A stretch of 64,000 bases of DNA from Chondrosia reniformis (Eukaryota > Porifera > Demospongiae > Chondrillida > Chondrillidae). The translations under genes were made by a program, and so were the position numbers. The notes under the pieces are model-generated. The model searched no databases. It had not been told where the DNA came from and was given only the letters and a program-made list of their open reading frames with translations. Position 1 is the stretch's first letter. Each line of letters begins with the position of its first letter. Below, piece after piece: positions 1-11,517 of this stretch. The stretch is taken from contig OX359192.1 of assembly GCA_947172415.1 (NCBI GenBank), forward strand, positions 1,676,501 through 1,740,500. The letters are read 5' to 3'.

Positions 1-3
1 TAG

Positions 4-374
4 TTATATATCAGTTTTCTCACACTTATGCAGAGCAAAATGACTTTGTTGCAGTATCTGGTCCTTCTTGTGATTCTGACATTCTTAGTTGTCAGTTATT
101 AGAGACTGACTTGATCTACTTATCAGAGTCAGTTGCTGTTGTTAATTGGGAGTCAATCTGTACTCATTTGGGAGTACCTCATTCTGTGATAGTACATGCT
201 GAACTGGATTATCCACTGAATACAGAAGGTGCTCCAGCTAACAGGTTCCATTCTGCCCTAATGTACTGGTACAGAGGAAACTGTACTACTACTGATGGCA
301 GACCAGTTCCTGTGACTTGTGAAGTACTTTGTAAAGTATTAGAAGAATGTAGATATCACAGTACGTATATCTGA
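4..374 (+). CDS. Death-domain terminal exon of array copy 0 (5' part outside window)
   Basis: This is the last coding exon of an ankyrin-Roc-COR-death gene whose upstream exons lie before the window. The acceptor AG is at bases 2-3 and the exon opens in phase 1, as in copies 1-3. The frame gives a short acidic lead followed by a death domain of about 85 residues: the conserved Trp of helix 1 (VVNWESI), the LGVP turn, the ALMYW helix and the CEVLCKVLEEC helix. Compared with the other copies, four extra bases (ACGT) near 364 shift the frame and end the protein with TYI, replacing the usual SISEELKKS tail. The domain core is untouched, so the product may work. In the family, death domains bind other death domains; the partner is unknown here. 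Confidence 0.75.
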
Positions 375-2105
375 AGAATTGAAGAAAAGTTAGATGTCTG
401 CACAATGCACCTGTATAAATACGTACATCTACAGATCTTATATTATGTTGGTATAAATTCATTAGCTAAGTTGTGTAAACTGTATGTATGGAATAGCTCT
501 AAAGTAAATGATCTCTTCAACTTGTTACAGGAATCAGAGATAGACGAGCGTGATTCTGTCTGTCGATATATTGTTGAAGTACCTCATTGGCAGTCCGCCA
601 ATGTAGGTTCACAAGGTAAACCAACTCAATCCACTTGTGTAATATAACAGTCAGCCATTTTCCGTATCTAGCTAGACTAACATCCTAGCTACTTAATTGA
701 TGTATCAAAGGAAACCCCTCAATTATTGGGAGTTTTGACCCATAGGCCTTCTTCAGCAATAACATCTGAATCACTGAATGTTGCATGTTGCTTGTAGCTC
801 AGCTAGTAGAATTGACCAGTTTACTGAACACAATTACAGCTTCTTGTACACGTATAATTATAATCTTCACCATAATGCGTTTCTATTCACATGTAGAACA
901 ACTAATGTTTTGATCCACATTTGAAGGATCATTGTAACATTGAAAGTCCTCTACATTGACCTCCACACGGAAGAAGCTATGTATCTCTGATGAAGAACTG
1001 GACATATCTCATTGTTCTAAATTCAAAGAGGTCAATGGGAAGATCTACCAGTCTCTCTATCTAGACCCTTCAGTAGAAGGCTTGCCTTTTCTAAAGTGAT
1101 AAGGAATTATCCTTCAAAACTCCAATAAACAGGAGCTAGCAAAAAATGATTCAGAATTATGCAACCAACAGCCTGTCTAAAATAGGAAATTGTGAAGACC
1201 AATGCTTCAACACTGGGTTGCTTTTCTCTCCTACATTGGGAACCAGTTAATGATATTCATGATTTCTGTGGTTACTGTTTTTGAAGAAACTGGTATACTA
1301 TACAGTACATGTACAATAAGTGGTCAGAGTACTGAAGGATTGTTCTACAAAACTGTTGAACAGTTCCTCCATTTCGTAAATGAGTTAAACTCAATAAAAC
1401 AGGTTCACATTTGTTTTGTAAAAGTTTAAAATTATTTTTATTTTGTCAAGTTTTTAAATGTTTAAGACAATTTTTACTGTAATTTATATAATAACTGGCA
1501 TTCACTGATATTCCATTTTAAGAATTAATTACCATGATCAGTATTATTATAGTTCATGTACATGTGCATGTAAGTATGTCCAGAGCTAGAGCCAAGAACT
1601 CAAAAGGGTCACTGATGATGAAAGGTGGACATGGAATTTCCTGAAACAGCTGTCTGGTCCAATGGAGAAGAGAATGCATGTGGATAAAACTCTTGTACAT
1701 CCTCATACAAAGCTCTCAGTATATATGTAATTAGAAAATGCATGGCGTTTAGATTATTCATGTGATGATCAATGCATGCGCTATATATATAACGCTGTAA
1801 TAGCCTGTATGTTTCTATATTATACGTACGTATTTCTATATGTGGATATATAAAAATATTTCCCTACTTCTCTGCAGTATTATAAAGATTGTACTGGTTT
1901 TAAAATATCACGTTTTAGTGGGATTGTACATGTGCCTACAGGTTTTGTCCAAATGGGTCTATCCAACTGAAACTATTCTATAATGTACTAGGTTGTACTA
2001 CTTCATCTTTTTTCCTTATTTTTTTCTTTGTGACCAACACGTTTATAATAATAATTATGATTGTGCAGAACCCTCATAATAATAATGTCTTGTCTCACCA
2101 TTCAG
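375..2105. other. 3' flank of array copy 0: UTR, decayed exon, dispersed repeat
   Basis: There is no intact gene. A splice-acceptor-like TTGTTACAG at about 530 precedes a short open stretch present in every unit. Around 890-1110 is a degraded coding-like segment (see the 34361-34540 entry for its best-preserved relative). A poly(A) signal lies at 1393-1398. Bases about 1558-1712 carry repeat family R1 (minus orientation). The rest is AT-rich and unassigned. Confidence 0.5.
1393..1398 (+). terminator. Poly(A) signal, copy 0
   Basis: AATAAA within the conserved context TTAAACTCAATAAAACAGG, followed by T-rich sequence. The same site recurs in every unit about 1 kb after the death exon, or about 0.4 kb after the CARD exon in copy 4. 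Confidence 0.55.
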
Positions 2106-2838
2106 GGCGGAGGACCTCCAATGGGTGCCAGATATGTTGGATCTATGGTGGCAGACATGCACAGGACATTGAAGTATGGTGGTATATTCATGTACCCTGC
2201 GACCACCAAGTCACCAAAGGGAAAGGTATACACACACTGAATCCTAGTGAATGTATCATTTGGTACTCTTATAACAGTGCTTGTATCTGAGATCTTATGG
2301 TAATATTTTAAGAGTAAAATGTTACATCTGATTCAATAAAAAATTGAGCAATTCAAGTTTGTGACATGTTTTATATTAGGCAAATGAATTCCATGCTTAT
2401 TGTCAATTTATTGCAGTGGAGGATTTAGGGAGGTGCTCCGGGTGCTGAAGTACTTCTAAATTTGACTTTGTATTACCCCTATTCTTTCTGGGAGACCTTA
2501 CCCCCTAATTATGATTTTATTCTTCTCTTACACTCCTATATCACTTAGCAATTCTCTATCTGCCTCTGTTCTGCATAGAGATGATCTTGATAACTTCTGC
2601 TTCTGGTTATTTGAGTGCTAAAGTGTTCTTTTGTAGTCATTGTGTCATGTGTTTTCTCAATTTTTCTTTTTCCAAATTAATGGTATTATACAGTATTTCT
2701 CTACTGATGTAGCTCCGTCTGCAGTACGAGTACAATCCAATGGCGTACATCATAGAGCAGGCTGGCGGCAAGTCTGAGTCTGGAGAGGGTCCCACATTGG
2801 ACGAATTTAGGAAGCCAATAGAACTGGGAATTTGTTAA
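2106..2838 (+). pseudogene. FBPase 3' exon pair, internally deleted (unit 0)
   Basis: These are the last two exons of fructose-1,6-bisphosphatase without the rest of the gene. Exon a (2106-2225, 40 codons, TTCAG acceptor, GTATAC donor) reads [20 protein letters not shown] then [12 protein letters not shown]. Exon b starts at 2713 ([19 protein letters not shown]). Together they span the family's active-site signature GKLRLxYEcNPMA. In this unit the signature Cys is Tyr, and about 116 bp are lost after GEGPTLD, removing the IPTDIHQRAP and C-terminal stretch and shifting frame to a stop at 2838. No N-terminal or metal-binding FBPase exons are seen upstream, so this cannot encode an enzyme alone. 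Confidence 0.8.
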
Positions 2839-3007
2839 CATATATTTTCTCACGAATAAATTTATATGCAATATATAGGTTAAGAAATTCAATACTTATA
2901 ACGTAACTGATATAACGTGTGATACGTATCCGCCCCTTGTCCATATTTTGGGGTGTGGCTCTGAATGGAATTTAGGGCGGATCACATGCGTATCCGCCCC
3001 TATTGAA
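2839..3007 (+). promoter_or_regulatory. Putative promoter and 5' leader of copy 1
   Basis: This short stretch between the FBPase tail and the ankyrin start codon must hold the promoter if each unit is transcribed on its own. It contains GTATCCGCCCC twice and its reverse complement GGGCGGAT once, GC-box-like motifs in otherwise AT-rich DNA. The block TATCCGCCCCTTGTCCATAT is kept before copies 1 and 4 and nearly kept before copy 3. Function is inferred from position and motif only. Confidence 0.4.
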
Positions 3008-6000
3008 ATGGCTTTAAATTTGTGCCAAGCTTGTAGAGAAGGAGATCTATCTTCGACACAACTACTTATCGAAGAAGGACATGATCTTGAAGAGACGATA
3101 GAATACAAAAATCAACAGTTGGGAGTATGCCTTGAATTCCTTGAATTCTTTCAAAGTAAACCCATAGTAGAGTGTACTCCTCTACAAATCGCGTCCTCCG
3201 AAGGACATCTCGCTATAGTCAAAAAACTTATTATCGCTGGAGCGAACATTCACGCAAAGGATCCCGACTATGGAATACCTGTTTTACACTTTGCGTGTTG
3301 CAGTGGTCACCTCGATGTAGTAGTGATCCTCCTGGATAACGCGTGTGGAGTGAATGAACTGAACGATAATGGCTATGTCACACCATTAATGTGTGCGGCT
3401 GGTTATGGACGTTCTGTGATTGTGTCCATACTACTCCAAAGAGGAGCTAATGTTCATCTGAAGACTGAGGAAGAAGGTTTAACTGCTCTGTATTTGGCTT
3501 GTCAAGAAGGACACTTACAATGTGCCCAACTCCTGCTAAACAGTGGAAGTAGAGTGAATGAACCAGGTGCTGAGGAATGGACTCCATTAATAACTGCAGC
3601 CTATTTTGGACACCATGCCATTATCACAGAACTACTCCAAAGAGGAGCTGATGTTCATCTGAAGACTGAAACAGGTGCCACTGCTCTGTATTTGGCTTGT
3701 CAAGAAGGACACTTACAATGTGCCCAACTCCTGCTAAACAGTGGAAGTAGACTGAATGAACCAGATGCGTATGAAAGGACTCCATTAATAACTGCAGCAT
3801 ATTCTGGACACCATGCCATTATCACGGAACTACTCCAAAGAGGAGCTGATGTTCATCTGAAGACTGAAACAGGTGCCACTGCTCTGTATTTGGCTTGTCA
3901 AGAAGGACACTTACAATGTGCCCAACTCCTGCTAAACAGTGGAAGTAGACTGAATGAACCAGATGCGTATGAAAGGACTCCATTAATGACTGCAGCATAT
4001 TCTGGACACCATGCCATTATCACGGAACTACTCCAAAGAGGAGCTGATGTTCATCTGAAGACTGTAAATGGTCGCACTGCTCTGCATTGGGCTTGTCACG
4101 TAGGCCACTTAAAATGTGCCCAACTCCTGCTAGACAGTGGAAGTAGTATGGATGAACCAGATGCTCACAAATGGACTCCATTAGTAACTGCAGCCTATTT
4201 TGGACACCATACCATTATCAAAGAACTACTCCAAAGAGGAACTGATGTTCATCTGAAGACTGAGGGAGGTCGCACAGCTCTGCATTTGGCCTGTCAAGAA
4301 GGACACTTACAATATGCCCAACTCCTGGTAGTTGCTGGATCTTCTTTAAATGAAAAGGATTTATTTGGTTATACTCCTCTTGAGCTGGCGAGCAAGTCTT
4401 TATCCATTTCTGAAGATAAGTTTGCTAAACTACAAGACATAGAGCCTGCTAAATCTGGTAAGTCAGTTTGATAGTCTGAAAGTACGTTTGTGCAGTGATT
4501 AACATCATAAAGTGCTCTATTTATGCATAAACCTGTTGAACTACATATGATCTTAACATTTCTTATAACTGTGTACTATATCCAACAGACCCATTTTAGA
4601 TTTGGGTATGGATTAATGAGCATTTCCTGTTTTCTTTATATAGCTCCATGGTTAGATGTCTATGAAGATGTCCTACAAAAGGAATCATCAGTTAAACAGT
4701 ATGTTATTCACATCATCACAATTGGACCTCCTGGTGTTGGTAAAACATGGCTGAAGAACCTCCTAACTGGCCGCCCGAACAGCACTTCCATCCCTAGCAC
4801 CCCCTGCCTGGCTCCACTAGAAATGTGCATTCCAAAGAAGGAAACCTTTGTTAACACGGAAGATGACACCTGGATGGTTCTCACTGCCGAGGAAGAATTG
4901 AAAGCAGTGGTCCATGAATTTCAAAATATCTTTAACTTCTCAAAGCAGGATGACCTTGAGCCAGTGATATCTACAGAACCGCAAATTATCAGAACATCAG
5001 CCGAAACGCAAATGACTGCAAAGACTTCAGCAGACACTGAAAAGGTAAAAGTGCAAGAAGGATTATCCACTCCATTGGCTGCTCCAATTCACCATCCTAG
5101 TCCACAGAAAAGAGATGAATCTAAGCCAATAGTTTCCTTCTCTACTTTGTTTGAGAAGAAGATGCAGAACCTCTTGAAGGAAGTCAAAGCCAATCCTCCT
5201 GTAAAACTACAAGGTCAAAGTGTAATCTACTTCACTGATACAGGAGGACAAGCTTCATTCCACGAGATCCATCCAGCCCTCCTTACTGCTCCAGGAGGTA
5301 TCTACATGTTGGTGTTTAACCTCAAGAATGTTGATGTGAAGAATGAGAAGGAAAGTCACCATCAGTTGGACCTAATGGAACGTGCACTAAGAAGCATCTA
5401 CTACTTTGCAGTGAGGCTTCATGATATTAACAATGTGGAACGCTACATGAAGATTTCCAATGAGAGCAGTGTTGCTCCAAAAGTGTTTATAATAGGCACG
5501 CACAAGGATGAGGTGAAAGAGGATTTAGAAGAACGAGTTGCCTTAGCTGGGGAGGTCATACAAGATATGAAATGTGGAAAGTCATACAGTTGCTACTGTC
5601 CCAACTCCATTATCACAGTTGACAACACTCAAGCAGGCAAGTCAACTAGCGAAATGAAGGAGAATGAAGAATTACTGACTTTACTAAAGAGTACCAAAGA
5701 CTCTGTGAATAAAATCACAGTAGATATCCCATTAAAATGGTGGCTGTTCCATCTTTACATTCGACATGACTGTGAGACCTCTCAACCAAGGGACAAGAAA
5801 TGGGTTTACCTTTCCAGTGAGTTAGAGGAGAAGGCAAAGTCTGTTGGTATTCGTACTGATCCAGTGTCTGATAAGTCAACATCAGAGTTCTATGCCATGG
5901 TGAAGCTGTTTCATCACCTTACATTTTGGGTGAACTTTGAACCCCACAGTCCTCACCAGCCACCCCAAGCTACTCCGTCACTGAGTGACTACATCGTGAC

Positions 6001-7970
6001 AGACCCAGCTAGCTTGTACAAGTACATATCAAAGCTTGTTAATATTCAAGAGAGAGATAAATTGAAACTATCCCATCATGAAAAGGACTTAAAAAAAACT
6101 GGTAGATTCACCAAAGCCATTCTCAGCATGTTATCATGCGATGGTGATCAATCATTCCGGTCTCCAGATATCCAACAATGGTTTATCAATCTTCTCATCC
6201 ACTTGCGTATTGCATCAGAATATCATGAAGAGAAGGATGATGTAAGACATCCGGATGAACCAACAGAGAAGATTAAAGAGACTTACTACATCATTCCTGC
6301 TGCATTCCCATCCAACCAGTCAGTCGCTGTTCCTGAATGTACCACTGTAGGTACTCTTAGAGTGACACTGAAGGATGCAGGATTCATTCCTTCTGGTCTA
6401 TACTGCAAGGTAATATGTGACCTTGTCACTCAGCACAACGAACATGACCAGATATGTACTTGCAAAGACAAGTGTAACTACAAGTTCCAAGCTCCAACAT
6501 TCTCCAGATGTACACTGCCCCACACTGGTGGATACAGAGCTGTTAGCAAGTTCCCTGACTATCCCGGTACAGTGTACCTTACAGAGTCGGCTGATGCTAT
6601 TCTCATTGACGTTACAGTAAGTACGAGGTCACTGAAGAACAAGGAAACATCTTGCTTGCTACAAACAGTTCACAAGTTCTGTGCCAAATGGCAACAAGTT
6701 GTAAATGAATCCCTTCTGAAGATATGCCACAACAAATCACTTTTGTGGGAAATGGAGTGTCCATTATGTCCAGAAGGTAGTCGTGGCAACACACACATGG
6801 CTAAGCTTGTAGATCATCATGGTACCATTTGGTGCTCAAAGGAAGAAGAGGGTGTGGCTATTGATGATGATGACAGCAATATCAATCCAGCACAACTGAT
6901 TTGGTTCAGAGTGCCAACCAATGCAGAGGTTAGTTAAACACTTGTGGTTTTCCTATATGAATGTATTTTTAGGTATTTATGACTTATTATTTTGTACTTG
7001 TAGATGTCAGTTCATGAGAGGAATGCAAGTATATGGAAGATATTAAAAAATACACAAACAGGTTTGTACTGAATTGATAATTGTAGCAAGTCACACTATT
7101 TGATTTCACTTTTAGTGTATGTACTTTTCCTTTAGTTAGTGATAGCACCCGAAAACGTAGCACTCCAACAGACAGTAATGAGAGTGGTCCTTCTGCAAAA
7201 AAGTTCAGAATGTTATCAGAGAGCTGCAAGACTAAAGAGCCAACTAAAATAGGTAACTACATATATATACTGTATAATACAATACTTAATATGTACGTAT
7301 GTTTGTTTAATGGTGATTTTAAGTAGAATAGTAGTATGACTACATACAAATGGCCTTACTTGGTACGTAGGTGATACTGTAGTTGTCTGATTTTAATATC
7401 TGGAAGTAAGTAATTGCTGAAAAGAGTAGTAAACTGACTGCACGTATATATGTACGTACATACGTATATGAAATGAAGCTATATACCTTGTGTAAACAAG
7501 CGGTTAACCATTGTATTTATTTGTGGATAGCTCTCAGAAAAGTGAACAATTGTAATTTTTAATACTTACAATATCGTATTTTAGTTATATATCAGTTTTC
7601 TCACACTTATGCAGAGCAAAATGACTTTGTTGCAGTATCTGGTCCTTCTTGTGATTCTGACATTCTTAGCAGTCAGTTATCAGAGACTGACTTGCTCTAT
7701 TTATCAGAGTCAGAGGCTGTTGTTAAGTGGGAGTCAATCTGTACTCATTTGGGAGTACCTCGTTCTGTGGTGGTACATGCTGAACTGACCTATCCACTGA
7801 ACACAGAAGGTGCTCCAGCTAAAAGGTTCCATTCTGCCCTAATGCACTGGTACGAAGGAAACTGTACTACTACTGATGGCAGACCAGTTCCTGTGACTTG
7901 TGAAGTACTTTGTAAAGTATTAGAAGAATGTAGATATCAAAGTATATCTGAAGAATTGAAGAAAGGTTAG
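3008..7970 (+). CDS. Ankyrin-Roc-COR-death-domain protein, array copy 1 (intact)
   Basis: Exons 3008-4457, 4644-6928, 7004-7061, 7136-7252, 7585-7970 join in frame to 1,431 residues. The start is MALNLCQACREGD because copies 3 and 4 begin at the equivalent ATG. Residues about 55-470 hold 12 ankyrin repeats, alternating TALYLACQEGHLQ and TPLITAAYxGHHA types. A Roc-like GTPase follows: P-loop GPPGVGKTWLKNLL (about 512), a long insert, DTGGQASFHE (about 681) and GTHKDE (about 769). A COR-like region (IPLKWWLFHLYIRHD) comes next, then a Cys/His-rich end (CPLCPEG). Two short linker exons, one with a basic RKRSTP...AKKFR patch, lead to a death domain. DAPK shares this order but starts with a kinase, absent here. 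Expected to be a cytoplasmic GTP-regulated scaffold; ligand and partners unknown. Confidence 0.85.
3664..4059 (+). repeat. Two near-identical 198-bp ankyrin-pair units in copy 1
   Basis: Bases 3664-3861 and 3862-4059 match almost base for base; the visible difference is ATAACT versus ATGACT. Each encodes one TALYLACQ plus one TPLxTAAYSG ankyrin repeat (66 residues). This is a very recent in-frame duplication, and shows that the array grows in two-repeat steps. Confidence 0.85.
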
Positions 7971-9713
7971 ATTTTTGCACAAAGCACTTGTATAAATATG
8001 TACATCTACAGATCTTATATAATGTTGGTATAAATTCATTAGCTAAGTTGTGTGAACTGTATGTATGGAATAGTTCTAAAGTAAATGATCTCTTCAACTT
8101 GTTACAGGAATCAGAGATAGACGAGCGTGATTCTGTCTGTCAATACATTGTGGTAGTACCTCATTGACAGAGTCCTCCAGTGTAGGTTCACAAGGTAAAC
8201 CAACTCAATCCACTTGTGTAATATAACAGTCAGCCATTTTCCATATCCAGCTATACTAACATCTTACTACTATTATACTATTATACTACTTAAGTGATGT
8301 ATCAACAGGAAACCCCTCAATTATTGGGAGTTTTGACCCATAGGCCTTCTTCAGCAATAACATCTGAATCACTGAATTTTGCATGTTGCTTGTAGCTCAG
8401 CTAGTAGAATTGACCAGATTACTGAACACAATTACAGCTTCTTGTACTGTACATGTATACTTGTAATCTTCACCATAATGGGTTGATTTGTTTTCTATTC
8501 ACATGTAGAACAAAGAATGTTTTGATCCACATTTGAAGGACTATTGTAACATTGAAAGTCCTCTACATTGACCTCCACACGAAGAAGCTATCTTTGATGA
8601 AGAACTGGACATATCTCATTGTTCTAAATTAAGAGAAGTCAATGGGAAGATCTACCAGTCTCTCTATCTAGACCCTTCAGTTAGAAGGCTTTCCTCTTCT
8701 AAAGCGATAAGGAATTATCCTTCAAAACTCAAATAAACAGGAGCTAGCAAAAAAATGATTCAGAATTATGCAGCCAACAGCCTGTCTAAGATAGGAAATT
8801 CTGAAGACCAATGCTTCAACACTGGGTTGCTTTCTCTCCTTCATTGGGAACCAGTTAATGATATTCATGAATCCTGTGGTTACTGTTATTCAACAGTTAT
8901 TGTAGAACAATCCTTCAAGTACACTTATTGTACATGTACTGTATAGTACCAGCTTCTTCAAAAACAGTTCCTCCATTTCATAAATGAGTTAAACTCAATA
9001 AAACAGGTTCACATTTGTTTTGTAAAAAGTTTTAAAATTATTTTTATTTTGTCAAGTTTTTTAAATTTTTAAGACAATTTTTACTGTAATTTATGTATAA
9101 ACTGGCATTCTCTGATATTCCATTTTAAGAATTAATTACCATGATCAGTATTATAATGGTTCATGTACATGTGCATGTAAGTATGTACAGAGCTAGAGCC
9201 AAGAACTCAAAAAAGATCATAAGGACAAAGATTCCCAGGGTCACTGATGATGAAGAGTGGACATGCATGGAATTTCCAGAAACAGCTGTCTAGCCCAATG
9301 GAGAGAGAATACATCTGGAGAAAACTCTTGTACATCCTCATCCAAAACTCTCAGTATGTAATTGGAAAATGCATGGTGTTTAGATCATTCATGTGATGAT
9401 CAATGCGTGCACTAACGCTGTAATAGCCTGTATGTTTCTATATTATATGTACGTACGTATGTCTATCAATGGGTATAGATAAAGATTGCACTGGTTTTAA
9501 AATATCAAATTTTAGTGGGATTGTGCCTACAGATTTTGTCCAAATGGGTCTATCCAACTGAAACTATTCTATAGTGTACTAGGTTGTACTACTTCAACTA
9601 TTTTATATCCTTTTTATCTTTTTTCCTTCATTTTTTCTTTGTGACCAACACGCTCATAATAATTATGATTGTACTGCACCCTCATAATCATAATGTCTTG
9701 TCTCACCATTCAG
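7971..9713. other. 3' flank of array copy 1
   Basis: No intact gene. It repeats the organisation of 375-2105: the acceptor-like TTGTTACAG near 8107, the degraded exon at about 8513-8740 (a frame reading EVNGKIYQSLYLDPSVRRL survives), a poly(A) signal at 8997-9002 and an R1 repeat at about 9178-9350. Pyrimidine-rich sequence leads into the FBPase exon. Confidence 0.5.
8997..9002 (+). terminator. Poly(A) signal, copy 1
   Basis: AATAAA in the same TTAAACTC context as the other units, followed by T-rich sequence, 1.0 kb after the death-domain stop. Confidence 0.55.
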
Positions 9714-10433
9714 GGTGGAGGACCTCCAATGGGTGCCAGATACGTTGGTTCTATGGTGGCAGACATGCACAGGACGTTGAAGTATGGTGGTATATTCATG
9801 TACCCTGCGACCACCAAGTCACCAAAGGGAAAGGTATACACACACTGAGCTGCTAGTGAATGTTGCACGTTTGTACATACAATGTTATTAAGAATTTCTG
9901 CACTTAAGAGTAATGTTACATAAGTAAAGTAACAGTTGAACCCACAACATTATGCACTTAAGAAAGATAACTTAAACAACTACTTTTATAAGTAGTAGAT
10001 TTTGTGTAAGTCAAAAGTTTAAGTGTTAGCCCTATTCTTTCTTTGCCCCTAAATTTATCCTTCTCCTACGCTTCTATATAACTTAGCATCCCCTTTACCA
10101 ATTTCTAGATCTCTTCTGAATACAGCTGATCTTGATAACTTGATTTGTTTACTTCTGGTTATTTTTGTTTGTATTCTCTTTGTGTAATTGAAGTTTCTCT
10201 TTCCAAATTAATGGTATTACAGTATTTCTCTACTGATGTAGCTCCGTCTGCAGTACGAGTGCAATCCAATGGCGTACATCATAGAGCAGGCTGGTGGCAA
10301 GTCTGAGTCTGGAGAGGGTCCCACATTGGACATTGTCCCCACTGACATCCACCAGAGAGCCCCTATATTCATTGGCTCAGCAGATAACGTCAATGATTAT
10401 CTGGCTGTGAAGAAGAAGTTAGGAAGCCATTAG
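9714..10433 (+). pseudogene. FBPase 3' exon pair (unit 1)
   Basis: Exon a 9714-9833 (120 bp) and exon b 10242-10433 (192 bp including TAG) have intact splice sites. They encode the C-terminal 103 residues of fructose-1,6-bisphosphatase, including [39 protein letters not shown] and the terminal VKKKLGSH. The reading frame is perfect, but the upstream two thirds of the enzyme is missing, so it is a fragment carried by the duplication unit. If transcribed, it could only serve as a 3' exon of another transcript. Confidence 0.85.
10022..10106 (+). repeat. R2-family segment (forward orientation here)
   Basis: Starts GTTAGCCCTATTCTTTC and is related to the 58077-58250 element. The same segment sits in the opposite orientation between identical flanks at 29093-29170. 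Confidence 0.7.
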
Positions 10434-11517
10434 AACTTTGGGAATTTGTTAGCAAATTTTCTCACGAATCAATTTATATGCAATATATAGGTTAAGAAAT
10501 TCAATACTTACGACAGTATATAGCTGATATAACGTCTGCAATAGGTTACCCGATAACGTATCCGTATCTCCGCCATATTATGGGGTGTGGCTCTTAATGG
10601 AATTTAGAATGGATCACGTGCGTATTCTATTGAAATGGCTTTGTGCCAAGCTTGTAGAGAGATCTATCTTCGACACAACTACTTATCGAAGAAGGACATG
10701 ATCTTGAAGAGACCATAGAATACAAAAATCAACAGTTGGGAATACGCCTTGAATTTCTTGAATTTGAATTCTTTCAAAGTAAACGTATACTAAAGTGTAC
10801 TCCTCTACAAAACGCGTCCTCCGAAGGACATCTCGATATAGTAAGAAAACTTATTATCGCTGGAGCGAACATTCACGCAAAGGATCCCGACTATGGAATA
10901 ACTGTTTTACACTTTGCATGTTGTAGTGGTCACCTCGATGTAGTAGTGATCCTCCTGGATAACGGGTGTGGAGTGAATGAACCGAGTGATGATGGCTATG
11001 TCACACCATTAATGTGTGCGGCTGGTTATGGACATACTGAGATTGTGTCTATACTACTCCAAAGAGGAGCTGATGTTCATCTGAAGACTAAGAGAAAAGG
11101 TCGCACTGCTCTGCATTGGGCTTGCGAGGAAGGACATTTACAATGTGCCCAACTCCTGCTGGACAGTGGAAGTAGAGTGAACGAACTAGACACTGACAAA
11201 TATACTCCATTAATATATGCAGCTGATCGTGGACACCATGCCATTATCGCTGAACTACTCCAAAGAGGAGCTGATGTTCATCTGAAGACTGAGGAAGATG
11301 GTTTCACTGCTTTACATTTGTCTTGTCTGAAAGGACACTTACAATGTGCCCAACTCCTGGAGATGCTGGGTCTTCTTTAAATGAAAAGGATTTATTTGGT
11401 TTTACTCCTCTTGAGTTGGCGAGCAAGTCTTTATCCATTTCTGAAGATAAGCTTGCTAAACTCCAAAAACTAGAGCCTGTTAAATCTGGTAAGTCAGTTA
11501 AGTGCTCTATTTATGCA

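Noticed and set aside
405..647. 80-residue frame after the copy 0 death exon as a separate gene
   Set aside because: It lies in the presumed 3' UTR, its counterparts in other units carry stops, and unit-to-unit similarity is explained by recent duplication.
4644..6928. NACHT or other STAND ATPase for the large GTPase exon
   Set aside because: The P-loop alone would allow it, but DTGGQ (switch II) and THKDE (G4) are small-GTPase/Roc motifs, and no Walker B/sensor pattern of NACHT is seen.
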